Shown one piece after another: positions 40,640-48,457 of a stretch of 64,000 nucleotides of DNA. Each line of letters starts with the position of its first letter. Within the stretch, counting starts at the first letter, position 1. The DNA lies in assembly GCA_029961745.1 (NCBI GenBank), contig CP124680.1, forward strand, positions 1,178,001 to 1,242,000, given 5' to 3'. The translations under genes and the position numbers were made by a program. The notes under the pieces were generated by a model, which made no database searches, was not told where the DNA came from, and saw only the letters and a program-made list of their open reading frames with translations. The DNA comes from Nocardioides sp. L-11A (lineage in GTDB: Bacteria; Actinomycetota; Actinomycetes; Propionibacteriales; Nocardioidaceae).

Positions 40640-41554
40640 ATGACCGGCCGTGACCGCCTCCGCGAGCTCCTCGACGCCGTGCTCGACGAGGACAACCGGA
40701 CGCTCGCCGACATGGCGGGCGGAGCGTTCGCGTCGCCGTACCACTTCACCCGGGTGCTCTCGCGCGACGCCGGCGAGGCGCCGGTGGCGATGCGGCGGCG
40801 GGTGATGCTCGAGCGGGCGGCCTGGCGGATCCGGCAGGGCGACACCGTCACGGACGCCGCGTGGGAGGCGGGCTACGAGTCCGTGGAGGGGTTCAGCCGC
40901 GCGTTCACCCGGGCCTACGGACATCCGCCGAGCGAGGCGGGCGGGGACGACGGCAGCGTCTGGCTGCCCGCGGCCAACGGCATCCACTTCCATCCGCCCA
41001 CGAGCCTGTGGGTCCACGCAGGAGAGCGAACGATGAGTCCCGTCACCGACCAGATGGTCCGCCACGACCTCGACGACACCCGCGCGCTGATCGAGCTCGC
41101 CAAGGGGCTCACCGACGCCGGCTGGCGCGAGGTCCGCGGCGCGGGCCACCAGGTGGCCGCGTGGGAGGGGCCCGAGGAGTCGCTCGCGGCCGTGCTCGAA
41201 CGGACCGTGTTCGCCAAGGAGGTCTGGCTGGCGGCGATCGAGGGCACCGACTTCCCCGACGTCGACCGGTCGCCGACGCCGGCAGGGCTGCTGGAGCGGC
41301 ACGACGCCGTCGCCGCCCGCTGGCTGGCGGCGGTCCGCGACATCGACCGGCGCGGCGCGTGGGACGACCGGATCGTCGACGCGCTGTGCGAGCCGCCGGA
41401 GTCGTTCGTGCTGAGCAGCATCGCGGCGCACGTCCTGACCTTCTCGGCCTACCGCCGCCAGCTGACCCGGGTCTGGTTGCGTGCGGCCGGGGTCGAGGCC
41501 GACGACGGCGATCCGATCACCTGGCTGCGCCGCGAGCTCGGGGAGGACCGATGA
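40640..41554 (+). CDS. AraC family regulator with DinB-like C-terminal domain
   Basis: A 304-residue protein. The N-terminal 100 residues are an AraC DNA-binding domain with two helix-turn-helix units: TLADMAGGAFASPYHFTRVL and TVTDAAWEAGYESVEGFSRA, ending FTRAYGHPPSE. The C-terminal part (about 140-300) is helical with DDTRALIELAKGLTDAGWRE and AHVLTFSAYRRQL, resembling DinB four-helix domains. This order, DNA-binding domain first, is like AraC proteins coupled to an effector domain. It overlaps the RibD-like gene by four bases and probably regulates it. Confidence 0.85.
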   Translation: MTGRDRLRELLDAVLDEDNRTLADMAGGAFASPYHFTRVLSRDAGEAPVAMRRRVMLERAAWRIRQGDTVTDAAWEAGYESVEGFSRAFTRAYGHPPSEAGGDDGSVWLPAANGIHFHPPTSLWVHAGERTMSPVTDQMVRHDLDDTRALIELAKGLTDAGWREVRGAGHQVAAWEGPEESLAAVLERTVFAKEVWLAAIEGTDFPDVDRSPTPAGLLERHDAVAARWLAAVRDIDRRGAWDDRIVDALCEPPESFVLSSIAAHVLTFSAYRRQLTRVWLRAAGVEADDGDPITWLRRELGEDR

Positions 41555-42108
41555 GCACCGTCTACTACACCGCCACCACCCTCGACGGCTTCCTCGCCGA
41601 CCCGGACGACTCGCTCGCCTGGCTGTTGCGGCAGGAACTCGACGAGTCGGGCCCCCAGAACTACGGGGCCTTCATCGAGCGCATCGGCGCCCTGGTGATG
41701 GGCTCGACCACCTACGAGTGGGTGCTCGCCCATCTCGCCGAGACCGGCGAGGCCTGGTACTACGCGCAGCCCACCTGGGTGCTGACCTCCCGCGAGCTGG
41801 CCGCGCCCGACGGCGCGGACGTGCGCTTCGCGAAGGGCGACGTCACCGGCGTGTACGACGACCTGCGGGCCGCCGCGGGGGAGCGCGACGTGTGGGTGGT
41901 CGGTGGCGGTGACCTCGCCGGCCAGTTCGCCGACGCCGGACTGCTCGATGACGTGATCGTGTCGATCGCCCCGGTGGTCCTCGGTGCCGGTCGCCCGTTG
42001 CTCCCGCGCCGCCTGGACCTCAGTCTCGTGGAGACCGCCCGCAACGGCGCCTTCGTCACCGCCCGCTACCGCGTCGCCGGCCCGCTCGCGGAGGACCGTA
42101 CGGGTTGA
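41551..42108 (+). CDS. Dihydrofolate reductase family (RibD C-terminal-like) protein
   Basis: A 185-residue NADPH-binding reductase of the DHFR/RibD superfamily. It has the start VYYTATTLDGFLADPDDSLAWL, the middle GALVMGSTTYEWVLAH, and the cofactor-binding VWVVGGGDLAGQFADAGLLD. Such stand-alone RibD-like proteins are not the true DHFR. The ATG overlaps the AraC stop (ATGA), so the two are translationally coupled. Substrate unknown. Confidence 0.85.
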   Translation: MSTVYYTATTLDGFLADPDDSLAWLLRQELDESGPQNYGAFIERIGALVMGSTTYEWVLAHLAETGEAWYYAQPTWVLTSRELAAPDGADVRFAKGDVTGVYDDLRAAAGERDVWVVGGGDLAGQFADAGLLDDVIVSIAPVVLGAGRPLLPRRLDLSLVETARNGAFVTARYRVAGPLAEDRTG

Positions 42109-42157
42109 CAGCGGGGGGATGGTGGAAGGGACTGGTCCAACTTCTCGGGAGGACATC

Positions 42158-44020
42158 GTGCGTCGTACCTTCGCCGTCTCCATCGTCTCGCTCGCCGTCG
42201 TCGCCACCGGCCTCGTCCCGGGCGCCGCGCCCGTCGCCACCGCCGCCCCCGCCACCTCGCAGATCCGCCCGGCCGCCGCGAAGCCGGGCCCCCAGCCGCC
42301 ACCCAAGGTGCCCACCGCCAGCGGGTACGGCGGCGCGGTCAGCTCGGTCGACGCCGATGCGACCGCCGTCGGCCTGGAGGTGCTGCGGCGCGGCGGCAAT
42401 GCGGTCGACGCCGCCGTGGCGACGGCGGCCGCCCTCGGTGTCACCGAGCCCTACAGCGCGGGGATCGGAGGTGGCGGCTACCTGGTCCACTACGACGCGG
42501 CCACCGGCACGGTGGAGACGATCGACGGCCGCGAGACGGCGCCGTCGGGGATCCGGCCCGACGCCTTCGTCGACCCGGCGACCGGCCGGCCCTACCCCTT
42601 CACCCCGGACCTGGTGACCAGCGGAGTCGCGGTCGGCGTCCCCGGGACGCCCGCCACCTGGCAGACCGCGCTCGATCGGTGGGGGAGTCTCTCGCTCGCG
42701 AAGGCGCTCCGTCCTGCCGCCGAGCTCGCCCGGCGCGGCTTCGTCGTCGACGACACCTTCGCGCTGCAGACCCGGGAGAACGCCGAGCGGTTCCGCACCT
42801 TCACCAGCACCAGCGACCTCTTCCTGGCACGGGGCGTGCCACGGCCCGGCAGCAGGTTCCGCAACCCGGACCTCGCGCGCACCTACCGGCAGCTCGGCGC
42901 GAAGGGCGTCGGCTGGCTCTACTCCGGCCGGCTCGGCGCCGAGGTCGCACGGACGGTGCAGCAGCCGCCGCTGAGCGGCGCGACCGACCTCCCGGTCCCG
43001 CCGGGCAGCATGACCGTCCAGGACCTCGCGACGTACCAGGCGCCGGTCCGGGCGCCCGCCTCGGTCGGCTACCGCGGTTACCGGGTCCACGGCATGGCGC
43101 CGTCGTCGTCCGGCGGCACCACCGTCGGGGAGGCGCTCAACATCCTCGAGCGGTTCCGACCCCGGGCGACGGTCCCGACCCTGCATCACTACCTGGAGGC
43201 CACGGCGCTCGCGTTCGCCGACCGGGGCAGGTACGTCGGCGATCCCGCCTTCGAGGACGTCCCCGTCGGCGCGCTGCTCGACGACACCTTCGCCGCGGAG
43301 CGCGCCTGCGCCCTCGATCCCGTGACCGCCGCGGCCAAGCCGGTCCCGGCCGGCGACGCGACGTCGTACGACGGCGTCTGTGCCGGGTCGGACGGACCCG
43401 CCGAGGCGGTCGAGGACACCGAGAACATCTCGACCACCCACCTCACGACCGCCGACCGCTGGGGCAATGTGGTCGCCTACACGCTCACCATCGAGCAGAC
43501 CGGCGGTTCCGGCATCGTCGTCCCCGGGCGCGGCTTCCTGCTCAACAACGAGCTGACCGACTTCTCCACCGTCTACGACCCCGACGACCCGAACCGGATC
43601 GCGCCCGGCAAGCGGCCGCGCAGCTCGATGGCGCCGACCATCGTGCTCCGGGACGGTCGCCCGGTGCTGGCGCTGGGCTCTCCCGGCGGCTCGACGATCA
43701 TCACGACCGTGTTGCAGGTGCTGGTCAACCGGATCGATCTCGGCCTCAGTCTCCCCGACGCGGTCGCCGCTCCCCGGGCCTCGCAGCGCAACACCGCCGA
43801 CGTGAGCGCCGAGCAGGCCTTCGTCGACGCGTACGGCGCCGCGCTGGCGGCCTACGGGCACACCTTCGCCCTCGCCGGGCCGCCGGGCTCGAGCGCCGCG
43901 GAGATCGGCGCCGTGGCGGCGATCCGGCTCGGACGGGACGGGCGGCTGACCGCTGTGGCGGAGCCCACGCGCCGTGGAGGCGGGGCGGCGGGCGTCGTCG
44001 TGCCTACGCTGAGGCCGTGA
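42158..44020 (+). CDS. ggt: Gamma-glutamyltransferase
   Basis: A 620-residue secreted enzyme that cleaves and transfers the gamma-glutamyl group of glutathione-like thiols. It has a signal peptide (RRTFAVSIVSLAVVATGLVP). The catalytic Thr follows the autocleavage site in ISTTHLTTADRWGN, the small-subunit N-terminus. Family motifs PYSAGIGGGGYLVHYD, SMAPTIVL and ALGSPGGSTI are present. GTG at 42158, with GGGAGGAC six bases upstream, is preferred over ATG 42119. It overlaps the PPOX gene by four bases. Confidence 0.93.
   Translation: MRRTFAVSIVSLAVVATGLVPGAAPVATAAPATSQIRPAAAKPGPQPPPKVPTASGYGGAVSSVDADATAVGLEVLRRGGNAVDAAVATAAALGVTEPYSAGIGGGGYLVHYDAATGTVETIDGRETAPSGIRPDAFVDPATGRPYPFTPDLVTSGVAVGVPGTPATWQTALDRWGSLSLAKALRPAAELARRGFVVDDTFALQTRENAERFRTFTSTSDLFLARGVPRPGSRFRNPDLARTYRQLGAKGVGWLYSGRLGAEVARTVQQPPLSGATDLPVPPGSMTVQDLATYQAPVRAPASVGYRGYRVHGMAPSSSGGTTVGEALNILERFRPRATVPTLHHYLEATALAFADRGRYVGDPAFEDVPVGALLDDTFAAERACALDPVTAAAKPVPAGDATSYDGVCAGSDGPAEAVEDTENISTTHLTTADRWGNVVAYTLTIEQTGGSGIVVPGRGFLLNNELTDFSTVYDPDDPNRIAPGKRPRSSMAPTIVLRDGRPVLALGSPGGSTIITTVLQVLVNRIDLGLSLPDAVAAPRASQRNTADVSAEQAFVDAYGAALAAYGHTFALAGPPGSSAAEIGAVAAIRLGRDGRLTAVAEPTRRGGGAAGVVVPTLRP
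44005..44010 (+). promoter_or_regulatory. -10-like element (TACGCT) of the PPOX gene
   Basis: TACGCT ends six bases before the GTG at 44017, inside the 3' end of ggt, so the PPOX gene may also be transcribed on its own. Confidence 0.35.
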
Positions 44021-44664
44021 CGACCGAGGTGCCGCGGGAGACCTGGACCGAGATCACCGATGCCGCCGCGCTGACCGCGCTGCTCGGCGTACCGACGGAC
44101 GCGGCCCGCGACAAGGAGCGGTCCGCACTGACCGACCTCGACCGCGCGTGGCTGGGCGCCTCGCCGTTCTGCATGGTCGCGACCGCCGATGCCGAGGGGC
44201 GATGCGACGTCTCCCCGAAGGGCGATCCGCCCGGCCGCCTGGTGCACGTCCTCGACGACACGACCATCGCGCTCGCCGAGCGTCCGGGCAACCGCAGGGC
44301 CGACGGCTACCGCAACATCCTCGCCAACCCGCAGGTCGGGCTGGACTTCCTCATCCCCGGTCGTGGCGACACGCTGCGGATCAACGGCCGAGCCCGGCTG
44401 GTCGTCGAGGCGCCCTTCCTCGACGCCATGGTGGTCGAGGGCCACCGGCCGCTGCTGGCCGTCGTGGTGGAGATCGAGACGGTCTTCTTCCACTGCGCCA
44501 AGGCGTTCCTGCGCTCGCGGCTGTGGCGCCCCGAGACCTGGGAGCCGGAGGCACGGGTCCCGCGCCGGGCTGTCGTCGCCCAGCGTCTCGAACGGCCCGA
44601 CGACAGCATCGAGGTGCTCGACGCCCACTACGGCCCGCGCTACGAGGAGCGCCTCTACGGCTGA
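44017..44664 (+). CDS. FMN-binding pyridoxamine 5'-phosphate oxidase-like protein
   Basis: A 215-residue split-barrel flavoprotein of the MSMEG_1061/DR_2398-type PPOX family. It shows ASPFCMVATADAEGRCDVSP, GNRRADGYRNILANPQVGL and FLIPGRGDTLRINGRARLV, all typical of that subgroup. It should bind FMN or F420; the reaction is unknown. The GTG start overlaps the ggt stop (GTGA). Confidence 0.85.
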   Translation: MTTEVPRETWTEITDAAALTALLGVPTDAARDKERSALTDLDRAWLGASPFCMVATADAEGRCDVSPKGDPPGRLVHVLDDTTIALAERPGNRRADGYRNILANPQVGLDFLIPGRGDTLRINGRARLVVEAPFLDAMVVEGHRPLLAVVVEIETVFFHCAKAFLRSRLWRPETWEPEARVPRRAVVAQRLERPDDSIEVLDAHYGPRYEERLYG

Positions 44665-44716
44665 TCTACCGTGGACCTCGCGGCCGCCCGGCCGCCGCGA
44701 CATCTCGGAGGTCCCC

Positions 44717-45214
44717 GTGCGCCGTACGACGATCGCCGGCCTGGTGGCCGGCCTGACCCTGGCGGTCGGCCCGGCCGTGGTCACCGCACCGGTGCCGGCC
44801 GGTGCCTCGCCGACGGCCGCCCCGGCCGTCGACACCGCCCCTGCTGTCGACACCGCCGGTGTCGCGGAGCGCGGCAAGCGCGGCTGGACCACCCTGCGCA
44901 AGAAGGCGCGGGGCAAGGTGCAGGCCTGCCAGTTCGACCGGCCGGGCTTCTACGGCGTCCAGGTGCGCCTCGACGCCCGTAAGGCCGAGCGGCGGGTGAA
45001 GGGGCGCAGCCACATCCAGTACGTCGACAACGGCGTCTGGACCGTCGGCACCGTCCGTGCGTCGCCGTGGCGGAGCAGGGGGACGACGACCTTCGACACC
45101 TTCATCAGCGGCATGAAGTACCCCGTCCGGCTGCGGGTCCGGATCAAGACGTCCGCCGGCAGCAAGCCGTTCACCGGGTGGGTCGACGCGGTGGCACTCA
45201 AGCACTGCCGCTGA
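44717..45214 (+). CDS. Secreted protein, unknown
   Basis: A 165-residue protein with a clear signal peptide (RRTTIAGLVAGLTLAVGPAV, cleavage near AGAS). The mature part is basic and has two cysteines (QACQFDR near 75 and the C-terminal KHC), probably forming a disulfide. The C-terminal half reads like beta strands (VQVRLDARKAERRVKG, YPVRLRVRIKTSAG). No family recognised. GTG at 44717 has CGGAGG upstream. Its end overlaps the convergent membrane gene by 17 bases. Confidence 0.65.
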   Translation: MRRTTIAGLVAGLTLAVGPAVVTAPVPAGASPTAAPAVDTAPAVDTAGVAERGKRGWTTLRKKARGKVQACQFDRPGFYGVQVRLDARKAERRVKGRSHIQYVDNGVWTVGTVRASPWRSRGTTTFDTFISGMKYPVRLRVRIKTSAGSKPFTGWVDAVALKHCR

Positions 45215-45887
45215 CGCCCGCGGCCGTGAGGAACCCGCGCAGCGCGGGCTCCGGGTCGGCGACCGTGGAGACGTTGGCGAGCGTCACCAGGGCGAGCAGG
45301 ACGACGGCGACACCGGCCGTCACCGCCGCCGTACGGCGCCCGTGCCGCCAGGCGCGTGCGCCGATCCGGGCGACGACGACCGCGCCCGCGGCGGCCAGGG
45401 CGACCATCGCGACGTGGTAGATCGCGAAGTCCCGCACCAGTGCGGCGAAGGCGGGCGTCCCGTCCGCGTCGAGGGCCAGGTCGGCGGCGCCGGCCGGCAC
45501 CATCGAGAGCAGCGAGGACAGGGGAGCGACGGCGCCCTGGACGTTCGCGATCAGCACTACCGCGGCCAGGGCGGCGAGGGCCAGCAGGGCGACGCGACCC
45601 GGCCCCCGGCGTACCCGCCCGAGGGCGACGAGGAGCGCGGTCAGCAGGGCGGCTGCAGCCACGGCCTTCACGACGTGGAAAGCGGCCCAGTAGTCGACGG
45701 CGTCGGCCAGCTCGCCGGTCACGGCGCCGTCGCCGAGGCGCCAGTGGTCGGCGAACGCACCCGGCAGCGCGTCGCGGAGCGCGCCCACCCCGGAGTAGTC
45801 GCCGACGAGCAGCGAGGCCAGGAGCTCGGGAGCCAGCAGGACGGCGGCCACCAGGGCCGCGGTGGTCAGGGTGAGGGCGCGGGTCAT
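45198..45887 (-). CDS. Membrane protein, unknown
   Basis: A 229-residue protein with five hydrophobic segments (about 5-25, 75-95, 100-120, 160-180 and 190-210) and a periplasmic loop after the first (FADHWRLGDGAVTG). No family recognised. TAGCGT (45895-45900, minus strand) lies seven bases before the ATG, so leaderless transcription is likely. It is divergent from dapF. Confidence 0.65.
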   Translation of the reverse strand: MTRALTLTTAALVAAVLLAPELLASLLVGDYSGVGALRDALPGAFADHWRLGDGAVTGELADAVDYWAAFHVVKAVAAAALLTALLVALGRVRRGPGRVALLALAALAAVVLIANVQGAVAPLSSLLSMVPAGAADLALDADGTPAFAALVRDFAIYHVAMVALAAAGAVVVARIGARAWRHGRRTAAVTAGVAVVLLALVTLANVSTVADPEPALRGFLTAAGVSGSA

Positions 45888-45894
45888 GGTGACG

Positions 45895-45900
45895 ACGCTA
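45895..45900 (-). promoter_or_regulatory. -10 element (TAGCGT) of the membrane protein gene
   Basis: On the minus strand TAGCGT lies seven bases before the ATG at 45887. Confidence 0.45.
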
Positions 45901-45976
45901 GGAGCCGGCGCCGGCCACCGCGTCGGACCGTGGTCTGATCCGGCGGCGCGATGCGTCCACCCGCGGCACGACGGCC

Positions 45977-45982
45977 TACCCT
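45977..45982 (+). promoter_or_regulatory. -10 element (TACCCT) of dapF
   Basis: TACCCT ends seven bases before the GTG at 45990, predicting a leaderless transcript, as for rsmA and miaB. Confidence 0.55.
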
Positions 45983-45989
45983 GGGAGGC

Positions 45990-46847
45990 GTGTACCCCTT
46001 CCTCAAGGGTCACGGCACCGAGAACGACTTCGTCCTGCTGCCCGACCCCGACGGCACCGTCCACGGCGAGCTGAGCGCCGAGCGCGTCCGCGCGCTCTGC
46101 GACCGGCGGGCCGGCATCGGCGGCGACGGGGTGCTCCGGGTCATCTCCACGGCGGCGGTCGGCGCGGCGGGAGCCGGCCAGGACGCCGCGTGGTTCATGG
46201 ACTACCGCAACAGCGACGGCTCGGTCTCGGAGATGTGCGGCAACGGGGTGCGCGTCTTCGGTCGCCATCTCGCCGAGCAGGGCCTGGTCGACCCGACCAC
46301 GCCCGTCCCGGTCGCGACCCGGGCCGGCGTCAAGGTGCTGACCTTCGCCGGCGGTGCCGTCGACGGCGAGATCACCGTCGACATGGGCATCCCGAAGGTC
46401 CTCGAGGAGACCTCGGTGGCGATCGGCGCCCGGACCTGGCCGGCGCGGCACATCGACATGGGCAACCCCCACGCCGTCGCCTTCCTCGACACCGACACCG
46501 ACACCGGCGCCGGCGCCGATCTCGACGACATCGGCCCGCTGCTCGACGCCCCCACCCACGACCCGGCGGTCTTCCCGGCCGGCGTCAACGTGGAGTTCGT
46601 CGTACGCCGGGGCCCCGGTCACGTCGCGATGCGGGTCCACGAGCGCGGCTCCGGCGAGACCCGGTCCTGCGGCACCGGCGCCTGCGCGGTCATGGTCGCC
46701 ACGGCGCTCGCGGACGGCGCAGCCCGCGACACGGCATACCGCGTCGACCTGCCGGGCGGCACCCTGCGGATCACCTGGACCGCCGACGACCGGATCCTGA
46801 TGACCGGCCCGGCCGTGGTCGTCGCCGCGGGCACGACCGCCCTGTGA
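45990..46847 (+). CDS. dapF: Diaminopimelate epimerase
   Basis: A 285-residue PLP-independent epimerase converting LL- to meso-diaminopimelate for lysine and peptidoglycan. The two catalytic cysteines are in EMCGNGVRVFGRHL and SCGTGACAVM, and the N-terminus has KGHGTENDFVLL. GTG 45990 is the right start because GVYPFLKGHG matches the family and a -10 element lies just upstream. In M. tuberculosis dapF lies between hflX and miaA; here 13 kb of other genes separate it from miaA. Confidence 0.95.
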   Translation: MYPFLKGHGTENDFVLLPDPDGTVHGELSAERVRALCDRRAGIGGDGVLRVISTAAVGAAGAGQDAAWFMDYRNSDGSVSEMCGNGVRVFGRHLAEQGLVDPTTPVPVATRAGVKVLTFAGGAVDGEITVDMGIPKVLEETSVAIGARTWPARHIDMGNPHAVAFLDTDTDTGAGADLDDIGPLLDAPTHDPAVFPAGVNVEFVVRRGPGHVAMRVHERGSGETRSCGTGACAVMVATALADGAARDTAYRVDLPGGTLRITWTADDRILMTGPAVVVAAGTTAL

Positions 46848-46858
46848 GTCTCTGACTC

Positions 46859-46875
46859 TGACACCGACGGTGTCA
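46859..46875. promoter_or_regulatory. Palindrome TGACACC-GAC-GGTGTCA
   Basis: A perfect 7-3-7 inverted repeat 11 bases after the dapF stop. It overlaps the position of the -35 element of the following gene, whose -10 (TATGCT, 46893-46898) ends seven bases before its ATG. It may be a TetR-type operator or a dapF terminator. Confidence 0.5.
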
Positions 46876-46905
46876 CGGTGGAGCGCCCGCCCTATGCTCC
46901 CGACC

Positions 46906-47682
46906 ATGGAACTCACCGGATCCTCCGCCATCGTCACCGGCGCCGCCTCGGGCATCGGCGCCGCCGCCGCCCGTCAGCTCGCCGCGAAGGGCGCGACCGT
47001 CGTCGTCGCCGACCTCCAGGCCGACAAGGGCGAGGCCCTCGCCGCCGAGATCAAGGGCGTCTTCGCCCAGGTCGACGTCACGAACACCGAGCAGATCGCC
47101 GGCGCGGTCAAGGCCGCCGCCGACATCGCCCCGCTGCGCGCGGTCGTCAACTCGGCCGGCATCGGCTGGGCCCAGCGCACCATCGGCCGCGACGGCCAGC
47201 TCGAGTCGGCCCACTCCCTCGAGGCGTTCACCAAGGTGATCGCGATCAACCTGATCGGCACGTTCGACATGGTCCGCCAGGCCGCCACCGTGATGAGCCA
47301 GAACGAGCCCGACGCCGACGGGTGCCGCGGCGCCATCGTCAACCTCGCCAGCGTGGCCGCCTTCGACGGCCAGATCGGCCAGGCGTCGTACTCCGCCTCC
47401 AAGGGCGGCGTGGTCGGCATGACCCTCCCGGTCGCCCGCGACCTCGCGGCCTCCGGCATCCGGCTCAACACCGTTGCTCCCGGGCTGATCGACACCCCGA
47501 TCTACGGCGAGGGCGAGCAGGCCGAGGCATTCAAGGCCAAGCTCGGCGAGAGCGTGCTCTTCCCGAAGCGCCTCGGTGTCCCGGACGAGCTGGCCAGCAT
47601 GGTCATCGAGTGCCTCACCAACTCCTACATGAACGGCGAGGTCGTCCGCGTCGACGGCGGCATCCGGATGCCCCCGAAGTAG
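46906..47682 (+). CDS. Short-chain dehydrogenase (3-hydroxyacyl-CoA dehydrogenase-like)
   Basis: A 258-residue SDR enzyme. Cofactor motif TGAASGIGAAAARQL, structural NSAGIGW, catalytic Ser in LASVAAF, and YSASKGGVVGMTL with the Tyr-x3-Lys pair. The overall pattern, with GAIVNLASVAAFDGQIGQAS, resembles type-II 3-hydroxyacyl-CoA dehydrogenases (HSD17B10-like), so fatty-acid or branched-chain oxidation is likely. ATG 46906 is chosen for the normal N-terminus. A palindrome upstream suggests repression. Confidence 0.88.
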   Translation: MELTGSSAIVTGAASGIGAAAARQLAAKGATVVVADLQADKGEALAAEIKGVFAQVDVTNTEQIAGAVKAAADIAPLRAVVNSAGIGWAQRTIGRDGQLESAHSLEAFTKVIAINLIGTFDMVRQAATVMSQNEPDADGCRGAIVNLASVAAFDGQIGQASYSASKGGVVGMTLPVARDLAASGIRLNTVAPGLIDTPIYGEGEQAEAFKAKLGESVLFPKRLGVPDELASMVIECLTNSYMNGEVVRVDGGIRMPPK

Positions 47683-47693
47683 TCCCCGACCCT

Positions 47694-47709
47694 CCCCGAG
47701 GTGCCGGGG
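47694..47709. terminator. Small hairpin between convergent genes
   Basis: CCCCG (47694-47698) pairs with CGGGG (47705-47709) in the 28-base gap between the dehydrogenase and the MmpS-like gene. Weak as a terminator. Confidence 0.35.
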
Positions 47710-47710
47710 C

Positions 47711-48331
47711 TCAGCCCTGGCACATCGTCTGGCCGTACGGCCCCTCCGTGGACCGCCGCTCCGTGACCTTGCCGTTGATCGTGATCACGCAGGTCACCGG
47801 CGTCCCGGTGGGGCCGGCGCCGAAGAAGATGCGGGCGTAGTCGGGATTGCCGTAGGCGATGGTCGTCAGCGACCAGCGGGTGCCGACGCCCTTCACCGTC
47901 CCCGAGGGGTCGGTCAGGCTGGTCGGCACCTGGTAGCCGACGATGCCGATCGGCTCGCTGGAGTAGACCTCCAGGCGGACCCGGATCTTCGGCAGGGAAG
48001 CGCTGCCGCCCTTGCCTGTGAGTCCCGGCATGCTCAGCGGCGGCAGGCTGCCGGCTCCCGCCGCGAACCCGCTGGGCGCGCTGCCGGGCCCGCCGGCGCT
48101 CGGACCCGCGCTCGGGGTGGGCGTCGTCGTCGGTGACGCCGACGGCACCTCCGTCGGCAGTCCGCCCGGGCCGGCGTCGGCCGACGGGGACGGCGTCGCC
48201 CGCGGGCGTGCCGTCGTGCCCTCGTCGTCGGCGCCGTTGCGCCCGACGACGACGCTGATCACGATGATGAGGAGGGATACGCCCACCACGATCCATCCGC
48301 GGTGGTCGCCCCCCGGCCGACCGACTCTCAC
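47711..48331 (-). CDS. Membrane-anchored protein with MmpS-like domain
   Basis: A 206-residue protein with one N-terminal membrane helix (GWIVVGVSLLIIVISVVVG, residues 12-30). A low-complexity Pro/Ser/Thr linker (about 40-95) is followed by a beta-rich external domain (about 110-206): LEVYSSEPIGIVGYQV, RWSLTTIAYG, and VTCVITINGKV ending with TMC. The pattern is like MmpS accessory proteins, but an MmpL gene is not adjacent; the MMPL gene at 62048 is far away. Assignment is tentative. Confidence 0.55.
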   Translation of the reverse strand: MRVGRPGGDHRGWIVVGVSLLIIVISVVVGRNGADDEGTTARPRATPSPSADAGPGGLPTEVPSASPTTTPTPSAGPSAGGPGSAPSGFAAGAGSLPPLSMPGLTGKGGSASLPKIRVRLEVYSSEPIGIVGYQVPTSLTDPSGTVKGVGTRWSLTTIAYGNPDYARIFFGAGPTGTPVTCVITINGKVTERRSTEGPYGQTMCQG

Positions 48332-48457
48332 GACAGGTCAACGAACGGGGCGCGCCCGCGGTACGTCCGACGCGGCACGCGGGATCCGACGGCTGTTCAC
48401 CGACCCGCAGCATCGCGCTCAGGGCCCGGTCGCCGAGGCCCGTTTGACTGACCTGAC

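Noticed and set aside
40076..41431. Minus-strand frame through the 150-bp array into the AraC gene
   Set aside because: Open only because the repeat is a multiple of three; the W/G/R-rich repeats have no family resemblance and the rest is antisense.
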